A DNA stretch of 64,000 bases from Nageia nagi (lineage: Eukaryota; Pinophyta), in the NCBI GenBank assembly GCA_050084985.1, contig JBITNC010000001.1:10850001-10914000 (forward strand). The letters run 5' to 3'. Shown here piece after piece: positions 36,181-47,961 of the stretch. Position 1 is the stretch's first letter. The number at the start of each line of letters is the position of its first letter. Both the position numbers and the translations under genes were made by a program. The notes beneath the pieces were generated by a model. The model did no database searches and was not told where the DNA came from. It was given only the letters and a program-made list of their open reading frames with translations.

Positions 36181-36312
36181 CCCTTCTATTATTGATAGGG
36201 GGTTTTTTGTTTTAAAATGATTTTGCCTTTTTGTTATCTGGTTATTTGAATTTCTCTATGTACTAACTTCAAATTTTACATTCTCTACATTTTAGGAAAT
36301 CTATTGCAGAAA

Positions 36313-36432
36313 CGCCAGTGACTGGAATCAGACGTCAGTGACTCAGAAGGAATGCCAGTGTTTACAATGTAATCTAGACTAAACACCATCAATTGGAATC
36401 GGATTTCAATGACTCAGAATAAATGCCAGCGA
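36313..36432 (+). repeat. Degenerate tandem pair with 'ccagtgac' words
   Basis: Two units 71 bases apart, each with tggaatc, then tcagtgactcag or tcaatgactcag, then aatgccag(t/c)g. The ccagtgac/ccagcgac words are the same kind as in the LTR hairpin and at 50020 and 50445. Confidence 0.7.
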
Positions 36433-36699
36433 CCTCTATCTAAACATCGACGACTCATACCCAGGTCATTTTGTCTCTTTTGGTTATTCCTGAAAAATTA
36501 AAATAAAATGCATAATGTATTGTTAAAATGGAAAGATGCTTTTGAATGTGATTCCTTTGCCTAGAATGCATATAAGAATGGGTAGAAAAGGTTAAATGCA
36601 TTTTTTATTAATTTATTTTATTTTATGTTATGTAAAATGTTATGTATTTACTTTCATGTTTGGGTGAAAGGAACGTACACATTAATACTTTTTATCTTG

Positions 36700-37330
36700 T
36701 CTACTTATGCTCTCCCTTTGCGCTTCGTGCGATCTAAGGTGACCAGAATAGACCAGATAAGAAGGAGTAATTAATTTTTCTTTTCTTTCACATTCACATT
36801 ATCATTAATTTGGCTAATTTACCCACGCATAATGACCTCTTACTAGTAAGAGGAGGTAATTTACTACACATAATACTTCCACAATTGGAAGGGGTAAATG
36901 AATCACATTTAATTTGGAATGAACTTAAAAGAAATAAATTAGGTTTTTGGTAGCGTAAATCATATAAAAGGTTAATAAATTGGAGGGATTCGAATACACT
37001 AAGTACTTTCACTTAACAAAGTATGCTCTCACTTTTGCGCTTCAAGTGATCTTAAGTGATCAGAAATAAGTTAAGTGAAAGAGGTAAAATTTATTCACAT
37101 TTTATTTGGAAACATACTTCATATTAACACTCTTAAAGAGGTCTGCCCTTACCACTCCATTGGAGGTTGAAGGGAGGTGACTCTTGGAGGAGTAATTGAA
37201 CCTAACTTAATTAATTTATCCACACTTAATGGCTTTTTACTAAGTCTGCTCTTACCACTCCATTGGAGGTCGAAGAGATATGTGACTAGTAAGAAGAGGG
37301 AATTTATCACATATAAGACTTCCACAGCTG
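36700..37330 (+). repeat. Degenerate interspersed leader repeats
   Basis: Pairs of similar blocks: tatgctctc...gcgcttc...gatct at 36707 and 37022; taccactccattggaggt at 37150 and 37255; cttccaca(a/g)(t/c)tggaagg at 36866 and 37319, itself an inverted repeat. The pattern suggests ancient duplication of a roughly 300-base unit. Confidence 0.7.
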
Positions 37331-38002
37331 GAAGGAGTTAATGAACATCATTAAGAGGTTGGATAATGAATCACATTATAATTAAAAGGAATAACGTGGT
37401 CTATTAAGGTCAAGATTCACTTAAAATAAACTTTGATTGCATCACATTAAGATAAGATAAATAAATGGACATGAATGTTTGGGAGGGTAGTATGCATAAA
37501 TGTACTTTACTTATTTAAATGCATTTCATAAGGCCTTAAAGGAATAATTGAACATTAACGAGTTGGATGTCACTACCAACCGTTAATTCTTACTTCTTTG
37601 TAACCACCGACATAACACACTTGAAGCCATAGAGCCAGTTACACTTGGAGGTGATGACCAAGGTAACTTTCCTTTAGGTAGGATTCAAAAAAGGAGACTC
37701 ATCTAGAACCAAGCCAAAAGCCATAGAAACTTGCAAACATTAGAATTACCCAAGCTACCTTGTTTAACACTTGACTAGTCAAAACAAACTAGGAAAATTA
37801 AAAAGATTAAAAATAAACAACCCATATCATTTATTTAATTCAGACATTAAAAATATGTGAAAAAGTTAAAGAAGATAATCACATCGTTAAAAGTAGATTT
37901 GCATATAGGCTGTTTGTGCATTAAATTGTTTTCTCGAAAATATAACATAAAAGATAAAAATAAAGTTTCTTTTTGATGATGCTTGTTTGTAATATCTAAA
38001 AA

Positions 38003-40681
38003 ATGGTTCAAACTAGAAGTATGATCGCTAAGAAAATGCAAGAACACCCATTTGAAATATAGGAAATAGATTCAAACAATATAGATTTGATAGAATATTC
38101 GGTTAGGAGGCCACCTCCTTTAGATGAACCAGATCCACAGGTAGTTCATTATGAAAGTAAGGATTGAGGTTATGATCAATCTAGATTGCAAAGACAAAGT
38201 ATAGAAGATCTTACTACCAAGACTAGAATGCAAGTGTTAGAGGAAGAGTTAATTGAAATTCATCATCGCCTAGCTAATTATAGGAATATTCGTAAGACGT
38301 CTTCTAGTTTATCGAGAGATGTTGAAAAACTAAATCATAGACGTAATAACTTAGAAATTGATGAGGATAAATCTCGGGCTGAAACCATAACGGTACCAAA
38401 AATTGAGCCGTATAAAGTTAAATATGATAGAGTCATTTGTCTGTTATCCGATGGTTGAAAGGTTAGTTCTTTAATCCGAAAAGAGGGATCTCCTTTTTCT
38501 CATAAATCTCTCGAATTAAAAAGAAATGAAATATCAATACCTATGAGTAATTTATCCCAAAGAGCTCCTTCAATGAAGTAAATGGAGAAATCTTATTCTT
38601 CAAAGGAAGGATTACATAGAAGGGCATCTAAGTACAAAATAGAAGAGATACCTTCTTATGAAGAACTAGAAGAACGATGATTACGTAAAATAAAAGCCGA
38701 TCAAACATTCATAGAAACACATGCTAGTGATATTAAAAAGGCCGCAGAGATGTAATATCTTCTAAAGGAAGTTGACGAATTCATTAAAATTCAAGAACAA
38801 GAGGATAAATTAAAAGAAATGGAAGACAAACTTCTTAGAGATAAAAGGAAATTCATAGAACAAGAATAAGCAAACAAAGAAAGAAATGAGTTCCTGGAAT
38901 AAGAAAAGAAAAGACTTCATAAAGAACATGAGATTCAACTTCATTTACAGGAATTACAAATTAAAGAATTAGAGAATGAAAAAATAAAAAGGGAACAATA
39001 TCTACGTATGGAGAAAGAAAAACAAAGACAGTGGGATGAATATCAAAAAATAAAGAATTTGAAACCAGAAACTCCTGAAGGAAGTCAAATACAAAGATAT
39101 CGAGATCCTTACTTAGACAAATAAGAAGCGATGGATAGAGAGACAACCATTTTATTACAAAAGGAGATGGATAAGGAACTAGAACTGCAAAAATTATATG
39201 ATAAACAAAAGCAAGATTTTATTAAAAGTTGGGTGGAACAAACTCAAAATCAAACAAGACAACCTGATTACAAAGGAAAAGATCTACATGGAAAAGGGAT
39301 ATCCCAAAGACCTCCTAGAATCCCTATTCTACGATGACATTCACCTCTTAAAATATTACCTCCACCATCGTCAGAGTTTCCTTCTGACTATGAGTCTTAC
39401 ACTTCAAGATCAATTTTGGAAAAGGATTCGAATACTCGAAGATATCATAGATGCATTCAAGGTCATAGAACTGATAAAGAATTAGAAGAATTTATGAAGG
39501 ATTTTATAAATCGAGAAATAAATGTTCAAGGACTTCAAAAGCTAAATTACAAGAACATTTACAATGAACCTATTCATCCAAGTGTTCCAAAAAAGAAACT
39601 ACCATATAGGTTTGAATTTCCTAAGATAGAATCATTTAAAGGAAGAGAAGACCCCAAAGAACATTTGAGAAAATTTACATTTTCTAGTTATCAGATAGCC
39701 AATGATGACTCATTAATGTTACGTATATTTCCTATGACACTTGCAGGCCAAGCTTTAGATTGGTATAATAGTTTACCCATGCATAGTTTATATACGTTTG
39801 AATAATTGGCTAATCAATTTCTTGAACATTTTAGAATCAATATTAAAGAAAGATCTTCAATTACTGATCTTACAAGATTGCAACAATTTCCTGATGAAAC
39901 CATACAAGATTACATCTCAAGATGGCGGGCTATACTCACTAGTGTGCCTTATACAATACCATAGGAGGAATTGGTTAAATTATTTAGTCAAAGTTGTCTA
40001 AGACCAATAGCTAGTGTTCTCCAAATTCAACAACATAAAACTTTTGAAGAAGCTATGGCTCAGGCAGTAGTTATAGAAAGAGTTAAAATTCAAGATGGAG
40101 AACTAAAGCTCAAGAAAAAAGAATACAAAAAGGGTAATTAACATGAAAATAGTACTAAAAAACCACAAAATAATCAAATAGCTATGACAGAAAATTCTGG
40201 TCAAGCTTCAAAAATCGAAAAAAATGTTGAACCTAAGCCTAAAAGAAATTTTACCCCATTAGCAGAACCATTAGCCAAAATACTTAAAAAATTATATGAT
40301 AATGGTATGATTAGATTACCTGATATAAAACTTAAAAATCTTAATGCTAAGGGAAGCAAATGGTATAAGGAAAATGAATTTTGTGCTTATCATAGGCAAA
40401 AAGGACATAATACAAATAGATGTCAAACTTTACAACATAAAATTCAAGACTTGATAGATAGTCGAAAAATAGATGTGAATAATCCTGTTGTGCCTTCGAA
40501 TCAAAATTTAGGGATATATCAAAACCCCTTACCTTCACATCAGGCTAACAATGTGGCGACCATCCCAAACCAAATGAACTACACATGGAATAATAAGGAT
40601 ATACTATTTATAGGGACTATAGATGATTCAATACATATGATTGGTATAGCTACAAGAGCACAACAATATCAGAATAAATAG
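38003..40681 (+). pseudogene. Gag of the Tat element
   Basis: The ATG at 38003 starts MVQTRSM, the usual gypsy gag opening. The same frame can be followed through about ten premature stops and no shift to 40681. Order: N-terminal part; a Lys/Glu-rich coiled-coil-like segment (about 38750-39060, for example EQEDKLKEMEDKLLRDKRKF); the gag core (39600-39990, with FKGREDPKEHLRKF, ALDWYNSLP and DYISRWRAIL); then a zinc-knuckle relic (40379-40430, FCAYHRQKGHNTNRC, with the second position changed from Cys to His as often in Tat gags). It would form the particle shell. The stops suggest C-to-T decay. Confidence 0.9.
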
Positions 40682-40882
40682 GATAATCTATGAAAAAATC
40701 AATCGATATCAAACCCAATTAATATACAACCAATACCTCCTCCTCAACAACCTAAAGTTTTGGTAAAAGGTGCTCTTCAACGATAATTAAAAATATCTCT
40801 AGTTAAGATGACTTTATTGGAATTATTACAACAGTCTGAGAGTTATAGGGAGGCTATGAATCAAATTCTATAAGAAATTCAA

Positions 40883-41850
40883 GTGGATATTAGTAACCAC
40901 GATAATTTTATTTCAATAGTGGAAAGTTTGAGGATATCTCAACAACCTAGCATCACCTTCTATGAACAAGAAAAATTAAATAATGATGGACCAGGCGGAC
41001 TTGATCCACCTTTACATATAATAGGTAAAGTAGATGGGAAATTATTTAAAAGAATTCTGATAGATGAAGGATTGGCTATAAATATAATTTCAGATGCTGC
41101 ATACAAAAATTTGAATTTATCAGATTCACTTATTTTAGCTCCTTCTTTACAAATTAGGGCATTTAATGATGCAGTGTGTTCAACTTTGGGATCAATAGTG
41201 CTATCGATTACAGTAGGAGCTAAAATCGTTCAAACTTTATTACATATAATTGAAGGAAATATTATACAATACAATGTGCTTCTAGGACATCCATGGATTA
41301 GAGAAATGCAATGTGTTCCATCAACCTATCATGGATGTTTAAAATACATTTATAAAGATAAAGTCCATTATGTGTTTAAAGATCCAGATCCTTATTCACA
41401 TTGTAATTTAATTTTTGATCCAAATAAAGTGACTTTACTATCTCCTAATTTATCAACCATATTAATGAATAAAAGTACGAATCAATCTGAAGTCATAAAA
41501 GGAAAAGGTGATATAGTTATACAAGATAAAGATACTTGGGAAAAAGTTGCTAAAGCTTTAGACGAAAAATATGGAGCTTCTTCATCAAAGCAAGTAAACA
41601 CCACATCTAATAATGACTCCTCCCATGTATATCCAGTAAAAGTTAAATTAAGGGATTTAGGGATGGGAGAATATGACGTAGATGATGTGGTATTTAATAT
41701 ACCTTTATCACAAGAAGTGGGTAAAGTATCTAAATCACCTAATGTAATTGGACAAATAGTGCCTTTAGGAGAAGTACCTAATCAGAGAATGTTCATCTAT
41801 GCGGGGATAGTAGATCCTATGTCAACAATACCCAATCAAACATATGAAGA
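40883..41850 (+). pseudogene. Aspartic protease of the Tat element
   Basis: In the same frame as gag. The active-site stretch reads RILIDEGLAINIIS (41050-41090), with D-E-G in place of the usual D-G/S-G, and the second signature is YNVLLGHPWIREMQCVPSTY, typical of Tat proteases. It cuts the polyprotein. This 355-codon open stretch (40883-41950) is among the longest in the element. Whether the D-E-G site is a natural variant or damage is unclear. Confidence 0.85.
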
Positions 41851-42045
41851 AAATTTCAATAATGATATGAAATATTTATCACCATGTTCAAGAACATTTG
41901 TCTTAAACTATTTTAACAAATGTAATTGGCAAGGACGAGGATTGGGTTGATATGAACAAGGTCCACGAGAGATAATTGAATTACAATATCAATATCCCAC
42001 TGATAAAAGTGGATTAGGTTATCAAAATGAATATAAAAATCTTGC
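41851..42045 (+). pseudogene. G-patch-like segment after protease
   Basis: Reads NWQGRGLG, then a stop, YEQGPREI and DKSGLGYQ: spaced glycines in the pattern of a G-patch, an RNA-binding motif known after the protease in Tat-lineage elements. The stop at about 41948 breaks it. Assignment rests on the glycine pattern and position only. Confidence 0.55.
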
Positions 42046-42073
42046 TAAATTAGAAAATTTAGGAGAAGAGAAT

Positions 42074-42675
42074 TTGGATTATAATGAAGAAATTTTAGAG
42101 AAAGAATTCGTAGTACAAGAAATTGTTGATACAAGAGAAGAACAATTAAGTGAAATGGACATCTTAGAAGGAATCGAAACGCTCTTTATTAATAATATGG
42201 AGCCACCTTGGAATCATTCGTGCTTACCAAGTGATATACAAGAAAAAATAAATAAAAATGCCGAATCATCAATCATTCCATATTCAGATATACCATTGGT
42301 AAATATGGTCACAATAAAAGAGAATGATATTGAAGATCAAAATAATGAACAAATAGATGAAGTTAATAAAAATCAAAATTTAATCAAAGCTATAGCCAAT
42401 ACTTCTACAGATGAAGTAATTGCTGATTTTTCTCTTATATCATCTAATCCTTTGGTACATGAGTTCAAAAATGTAGATCACATACTTGGTTCCTATGAAA
42501 ATCAAGTATGCACGAATGAACAAACTCAAGAATACAATGAAGAATATAGTGTTAACGACAATGGTTGGATACCAATACCAAATCAATTAGAAGAAGGGTC
42601 ACATATGCTTACTAAAAAAGTCTTAGAAATAAATATTGGTAATGATCCTCAAAATCCTAAAATTATTCAATTAGG
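42074..42675 (+). pseudogene. Acidic linker between protease and RT
   Basis: Open and in the gag-protease frame. It is Asn/Glu/Asp-rich with no known domain, and ends at IIQLG just before a frame change at about 42672-42677 that looks like the loss of one base in a g-run. RT then continues in another frame. Confidence 0.7.
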
Positions 42676-43404
42676 GAGAACCTCACGGAAAATGAACAAG
42701 AAGAAATTATAACCTTATTAAAAGAACGAGAAGAGGTATTTGCATGGTCATATGCAGACATGCCTGGAATAGATCCCAAACTAGTAGTACATAATTTAGC
42801 ATTAAAGCCTGATGCTAAACCAGTTAAACAAAAATTACATAAAATGCATCCTACTATAGCATTAATGGTAAAAGAAGAACTCCAAAAATTATTAGAAGCT
42901 AAATTCATACAACATATAGACTACTCAGATTGGATATCCAATATGGTACCTGTGAAAAAATCAAGTGGAAAAATAAGAATATGTACAGATTTTTGGGATC
43001 TTAACAAAGCTTGTCCTAAAGATGATTTCCCTCTACCTAGCATTGATAGTTTGGTAGACTCGATAGCGGGACATGATATGTTATCATTAATGGACGAGTT
43101 TTCTGGTTATAATCAAATAAAAATAGCTACTGAAGATCAACATAAAATGGCTTTTATAACTCCTTAGGGTACCTTTTGTTATAAAGTTATGCCTTTTGGA
43201 TTGAAAAATGTCGAGGCAAATTATCAAAGGGCTATGACTTATATATTCCATGATTATATGCACAACATAGTAGAAGATTATGTCGATGATTTGTTGATTA
43301 GATCTAAATATCGAGTAGATCATGGAAAAGATCTAATTAAAGTCTTAGATATATTATTGGAACATAAAGTAAGATTAAATCCAAAAAATATGTTTTTGGT
43401 GTAA
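42676..43404 (+). pseudogene. Reverse transcriptase of the Tat element
   Basis: Begins ENLTENEQEEIITLLKE, the usual Tat pre-RT text, and passes through VFAWSYADMPGIDP. RT blocks in order: MVPVKKSSGKIRICTDFWDL (canonical R changed to W), SLMDEFSGYNQI (first catalytic Asp), VMPFGLKNVEANYQRAM, and EDYVDDLLI with the catalytic YVDD at 43279-43290. A stop at 43165 and a frameshift near 43395 disable it. It copies the RNA genome in the particle. Confidence 0.95.
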
Positions 43405-44170
43405 CTTCAGGAAAATTATTAGAATTTATTGTGTCTCGATAAGGAATTGAAATAGATCCTAGTAAAGTGAAGGCAATAGTAGACATGCCACCTCCTGCAA
43501 ATCTAAAACAATTACAAAGTTTACAGGGCAAGTTACAAGCCATTAGAAGGTTTATAGCTCAACTTTCTGATAAATGTAAACCATTTACAAAATTATTAAA
43601 AAAGGGAGTAGAATATCATTGGGGCAAAGAGCAACAAGATGCATTCAATGAAATTAAAAGATATTTATTATCACCTCCTATCTTAAGTCCACTAAGAAAA
43701 GATGTACCCTTTTTGTTATACATCTCTGCTACTAAAAATGCTTTAGGAACAATGCTTGCTCAAAAGAACGAACACAATAAAGAGCAAGCTATATATTATC
43801 TGAGTAGAACCCTAGTGAGCTACGAGATTAAGTACATATATTTGGAAAAATTATGTCTTGCTGTTGTTTTTGCTACTAAAAAGCTTCGACATTATATGCT
43901 TAATCATACAACATATGTCATCTCTAAAATGGATCCGTTGAAATATATGATGAATAAAACATATCAAAATTCAAGAACTGCAAAGTGGATAATGCACTTA
44001 ACCGAATTTGATTTACATTTTATTGAACAAAAATCAATAAAGGGACAAGTAATTGCTGACTATCTCACTAATGCTCCATTGCAAGATAATAAACCCCTTG
44101 TCATTGAATTACCCGATGATGGGGTGTTTCAATTAGATGAAATTGAAATACCTGTAGAACCTGAAGATGA
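43405..44170 (+). pseudogene. RT connection and first RNase H of the Tat element
   Basis: After the frameshift the thumb region reads GIEIDPSKVKAIVDMPPP and LQGKLQAIRRFI. The first RNase H follows (FLLYISATKNALGTMLAQ, YYLSRTLVSYEIKYIYLEKL, ATKKLRHYM, VIADYL). The first catalytic Asp is not in its usual place, which is normal in the Tat lineage, where this domain is degenerate and a second RNase H has taken over. Confidence 0.88.
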
Positions 44171-44750
44171 TTGGGATATGACAATACACTTTGATGGTTC
44201 TTTATGTGAACAAGGTGGTGGAGCAGGTGTTGTATTTATAACCCCACAAGGGATCCTTATACCCTATTCATTTAAATTAAAATTTCCTTGTACTAATAAC
44301 AATGCAGAATATGAAGCTTTGATATTAACACTAAAAACTACAGTTAAATTAAAGCTTAAAAGAATTATGATTATTGGAGATTCTTTACTCATCGTCAATC
44401 AAGTGAAAGGAATCTATCAATGTAAAGAACCTTTACTTCAAAAGTATAAAGCGTTAGTTGAAGAATTATTAAAATCTTTTGACCAAATTAGTATAGAAGC
44501 GGCACCAAGATCATCTAATAGATTTGCAGATGCTATGGCTTCTATTGGATCTCTTATCCCAGAAGATCCTAAAAAATCTTCAATTCAAGTTGAAATAATT
44601 CAATTGTCTCAATCATCATTACAAAAGGAAGATGAAGAAAAAAATGTATTAAATATCAACGTAATTGATAAAGATAATTGGTACAAGGAATTGACAGATT
44701 TTTTAAAATTTGGAACTCTTCCTGCAAACCTTAATAAATCATCACGATGA
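44171..44750 (+). pseudogene. Second (archaeal-type) RNase H of the Tat element
   Basis: Residues about 237-362 of the 427-codon open stretch 43467-44750. It shows all four catalytic positions in order: Asp in IHFDGSLCE, Glu in NNAEYEAL, Asp in IIGDSLLIVNQV and Asp in NRFADAMAS. This extra RNase H between the first RNase H and integrase defines the Tat lineage. It would degrade the RNA strand during cDNA synthesis. The domain is intact by eye although the polyprotein is not. Confidence 0.93.
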
Positions 44751-45946
44751 GCATTTAAAATCAAAGCAACCAAATATTGTTTGATAGGGGATATCTTGCA
44801 TCGATGAAATTTCAACGGTATTTTACTCAGATATCTTGAATGTAATGATATTAAAAAGGCTATATCTTCCGCCCATGATGGAACATGCGGAGGACACTTT
44901 AATGGTGTTACGATTGTAAAATGATTAATTCGAATGGGGTATTATTGGCCAACTATGGAAAAGGATTGTTGTGAATATGTTAAAAAATGTTTTAAATGTC
45001 AACAATACGCTCATTTATTTTCACAACCATTTCAAGAACTACATCCTACACAATCACTTTGGCCATTCTCTAAATGGGCATTAGACTTAATAGGACAAAT
45101 TACACCTACATCTTCTGGTGGATGCAAGTTCATCATCATAGCAACTGAATATTTTACTAAATGGGTAGAGGCTATTCCTATGACTTCCACCACTGGTTCA
45201 CGAATTGCGGAATTTATAGAAAGTTATATTATATGTAGATTCGGTATACCGAACCAATTAATTATGGATAATGGAAAGAATTTTAAAAATAAGGATGTAA
45301 AACAAATATGTGAGAAATATAAAATTAAACAAAGTTTTTCCACTCCATATTATCCACAAGGCAATGGACAGGCAGAGGCTACTAATAAAACTATTCGAAA
45401 CATCTTAGCAAAAATAGTAAATGATTCTCACAGAGATTGGCATATGCAAATATCAAAGGCTTTATGGGCTTATTGTACCAGTGTATGCACCCCTATTGGG
45501 GCAACACCATTCTCTTTAGTATACGGAACAGAAGCCATCCTACCCATAGAACTTGAGATACCATCCCTTAGAGTAAATCTAAGTGAGCAAAATTTTGATG
45601 AAAAGAAAAGAGAGACTCGCTTAGATCAATTGTTACTTTTAGATGAAAAATGTATTAATGCTTTAGAGCATATGCGTGTTTATCAGAAGAGGATAAAACA
45701 AGCTTTTGATAAAAGGGCCCTAATTCGTGAGTTCAAAATAGGTGATTTGGTTCTAAAAGAAAATCAACAAACTTCACGAATAGAATGATAGCTTAGAGAT
45801 AAGTTTGCTCCGAATTGGTTAGGACCGTATATCATTAAGAAAAAATTCGGTAAAAGAACTTATCATTTATCATACTTAGAAGAAAATGAAGAGTGTGAAC
45901 CTATAAATATCATGCATCTTCGACCCTTCCATACATATATAATATA

Positions 45947-45948
<2 letters not shown>
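44751..45948 (+). pseudogene. Integrase of the Tat element
   Basis: The zinc finger spans 44866-45005 (AHDGTCGGHF, then CFKCQQYAH: HHCC). The catalytic core is open from 44934: Asp in WALDLIGQ, Asp in LIMDNGKNF and Glu in GNGQAEATNK, with exactly 35 residues between the second Asp and Glu. The C-terminal part ends with APNWLGPYIIKKKF and MHLRPFH near 45930. Stops occur at 44748, near 44808, in the zinc finger (44921) and at 45786. It would insert the cDNA and create the 5-bp duplication. Confidence 0.93.
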
Positions 45949-45977
<29 letters not shown>

Positions 45978-46000
45978 ATATTTTTTTATATAATATATAT
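45935..46000. repeat. (TA)n microsatellite
   Basis: About 60 bases of at/ta alternation with a short t-run, directly after the integrase end. Confidence 0.92.
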
Positions 46001-46074
46001 GTACATTGTTTTCTTTCATTTTTTTATTATTGAATTAATAAATAAATAAAAGTATTAATATTTTTCAAGTGTTA

Positions 46075-46659
46075 ATGATTAAAATAGAAAGGATGAATTT
46101 GGCAAAGGAATCTGCTAATGGTAGCATAATGCCACCACAAGTACAATTTCCACCACCAAGATATCCAGGTGATTTGGCATTGACATATTTAAAACATGGA
46201 TTTGATCTTAATCTCTTAAATTATTTATAGTTGACTATTGATGAACAATATGAAAGAACATATCATATGTTTTGTGGTAGAAATAATGATTGTGAAGTCA
46301 CCTTTTGTGGATATGAAGTAAGCATTATTTTAGATCCGCAAATCTATTTCACCCATATGGAAAGAATATCACAAGAAATAACAGTTTTTTGCCTACAATG
46401 GCCTTATGGAATACCGAGAATCGTTATAAATTGCTAATTAACTGAGTATTCACTCCTTTTAGCTAGGCTGAAATACGTTAAACAATTAACCAAAAGCCTA
46501 GAATGGATGGATGACATTTTACATTATTTACCTCATAAAAGGGTGATTTATGATTTTTCAAATACTTTTGTGGCTTTTCCTCCTAGAACGTCACAATAAT
46601 ACTATAGGCAAATTCACAGATTTTCTCGTATGCAAATGCAACACACAATTTGGAAATGA
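46075..46659 (+). pseudogene. Extra sense-strand ORF after integrase, unrecognised
   Basis: A single frame from the ATG at 46075 (MIKIERMNLAKES) to the stop at 46657-46659, about 194 codons with three premature stops (near 46228, 46435 and 46597) and no shift. The sequence is coherent (PPQVQFPPPRYPGDLALTYL, TYHMFCGRNNDCEVTFCGYE, EWMDDILHYLPHKRVIYDFS) and the premature stops can be read as single changes. Extra ORFs in this position are known in some Tat elements, mostly without known function. I recognise no domain. Confidence 0.6.
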
Positions 46660-46694
46660 AAGTTGGAGCAAAGGCAAGCTTGTCATATCCTCTA

Positions 46695-46793
46695 TCGGGG
46701 CTATGGATGCCTAACTGGCAGTAGAGCAAGGTTGTAGCAGGATCGAGGGGTTAATCCTCATCGGGGCTATGGACCCTATCTGGCAATGAGGCA
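46695..46793 (+). repeat. Short direct duplication (66-base spacing)
   Basis: tcggggctatggatgcctaa and tcggggctatggaccctatc, each followed by ctggca-type text, start at 46695 and 46761. Confidence 0.75.
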
Positions 46794-47154
46794 TACCTTA
46801 CGAGTGGTGATATGTCCATTTTGGTTAGCGACCTTCTTTCCTATGGACCTCTATATGTTTCATATGGATAGACTAGCTTATTAATGTCTTTAGGATATTT
46901 CATCTCAAATGATCTAAGAAGGGAAATGAATCTCACTACACACACTGGAGTTTGTAGATTTTTTATCAACATATAACAAAATTGTTTGATATCATCTTAG
47001 GTTGTTAAATCTTGAGATAAAGAAAGATGAGGTAGATGTTATCATAACTTGGTTATTAATCCAAAATCACCTAATCTTTTATCATAGTTTGTATTGTGAT
47101 TGTGTTTAGAATCATGTGTGTCATTTTGTTAAACCCATTCCTTTTGAGAATATC

Positions 47155-47426
47155 TATTACCTTTGAACATTATTAAAATTGCTTTTCTTTGGAAAGGATA
47201 GGAATGATTATTTATTATTCCCCTGACCAAGATAAAGTTAATGTTCATATACATCCATAAGTCACTAGTGTGTTATGACAAGCCATTTTTACTATTACCT
47301 ATTACCCTTGAACATTATTAAAATTGCTTTTCTTTGGAAAGGATAAGAATGATTATTTATTGTTCCCCTAACCAAGATAAAGTTAATGTTCATATACATC
47401 CATAAGTCACTAGTTTGTCATGTCAA
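47155..47426 (+). repeat. 145-bp tandem duplication
   Basis: Two copies (about 47155-47281 and 47300-47426) of a block running from ttgaacattattaaaattgc to cataagtcactag, with only a few differences. This is recent compared with the LTR divergence. Confidence 0.92.
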
Positions 47427-47836
47427 GAAGTTTATTGTAAAATTGCCAAGTACGGAAGATGATGCATCTGATTCCACAAAAATATAATAAAAACATGTCC
47501 TTAAATAAATTAACTTACTAAAATTTTCAATTGGATTTATTGATTATAGCAACTATAATCATACTTATTATTAACTTAATTTTGAGATTAATAACATCAT
47601 CAATACCAATTTGTTGATATATGATTATATTTCATCATCATACATTCCACAATTATATCTATGCATCATACATTTCGAAAATTACATATATCATTAACAT
47701 CTATTCATCATTAAGTAATTAAAAGACAATCATGATCTACATAACAACACATCATACCTATTTTATCATAAATCTATATATAGAATGAAAGCTCATGCAT
47801 CTGAATCATACAAATATCATAAATATCAAAGATCTA

Positions 47837-47858
47837 TATATATATATATATATATACA
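47837..47858. repeat. (TA)n microsatellite
   Basis: About eleven ta units in the spacer downstream of the antisense gene. Confidence 0.9.
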
Positions 47859-47961
47859 TCATCACAGTCCATCAAAAGGTCATCATAACATCATACAATA
47901 AAATATAGGGGTCCAATAACCTCATAAGCATATAAAAATAACATCATGAAAAAGGGTATCC

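Larger units (their letters stand above)
36181..38002 (+). other. Leader (5' UTR) of the Tat element
   Basis: About 1.8 kb without a long frame. It holds two groups of degenerate repeats (36313-36432 and 36700-37330). The long repeat-rich leader is typical of large Tat elements. Confidence 0.7.
46660..47961. other. Non-coding spacer between the two extra genes
   Basis: Contains two small tandem duplications and AT microsatellites. No frame on either strand. It separates the convergent ends of the sense ORF (46075-46659) and the antisense PMD gene, so it probably holds their 3' ends. Confidence 0.6.
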
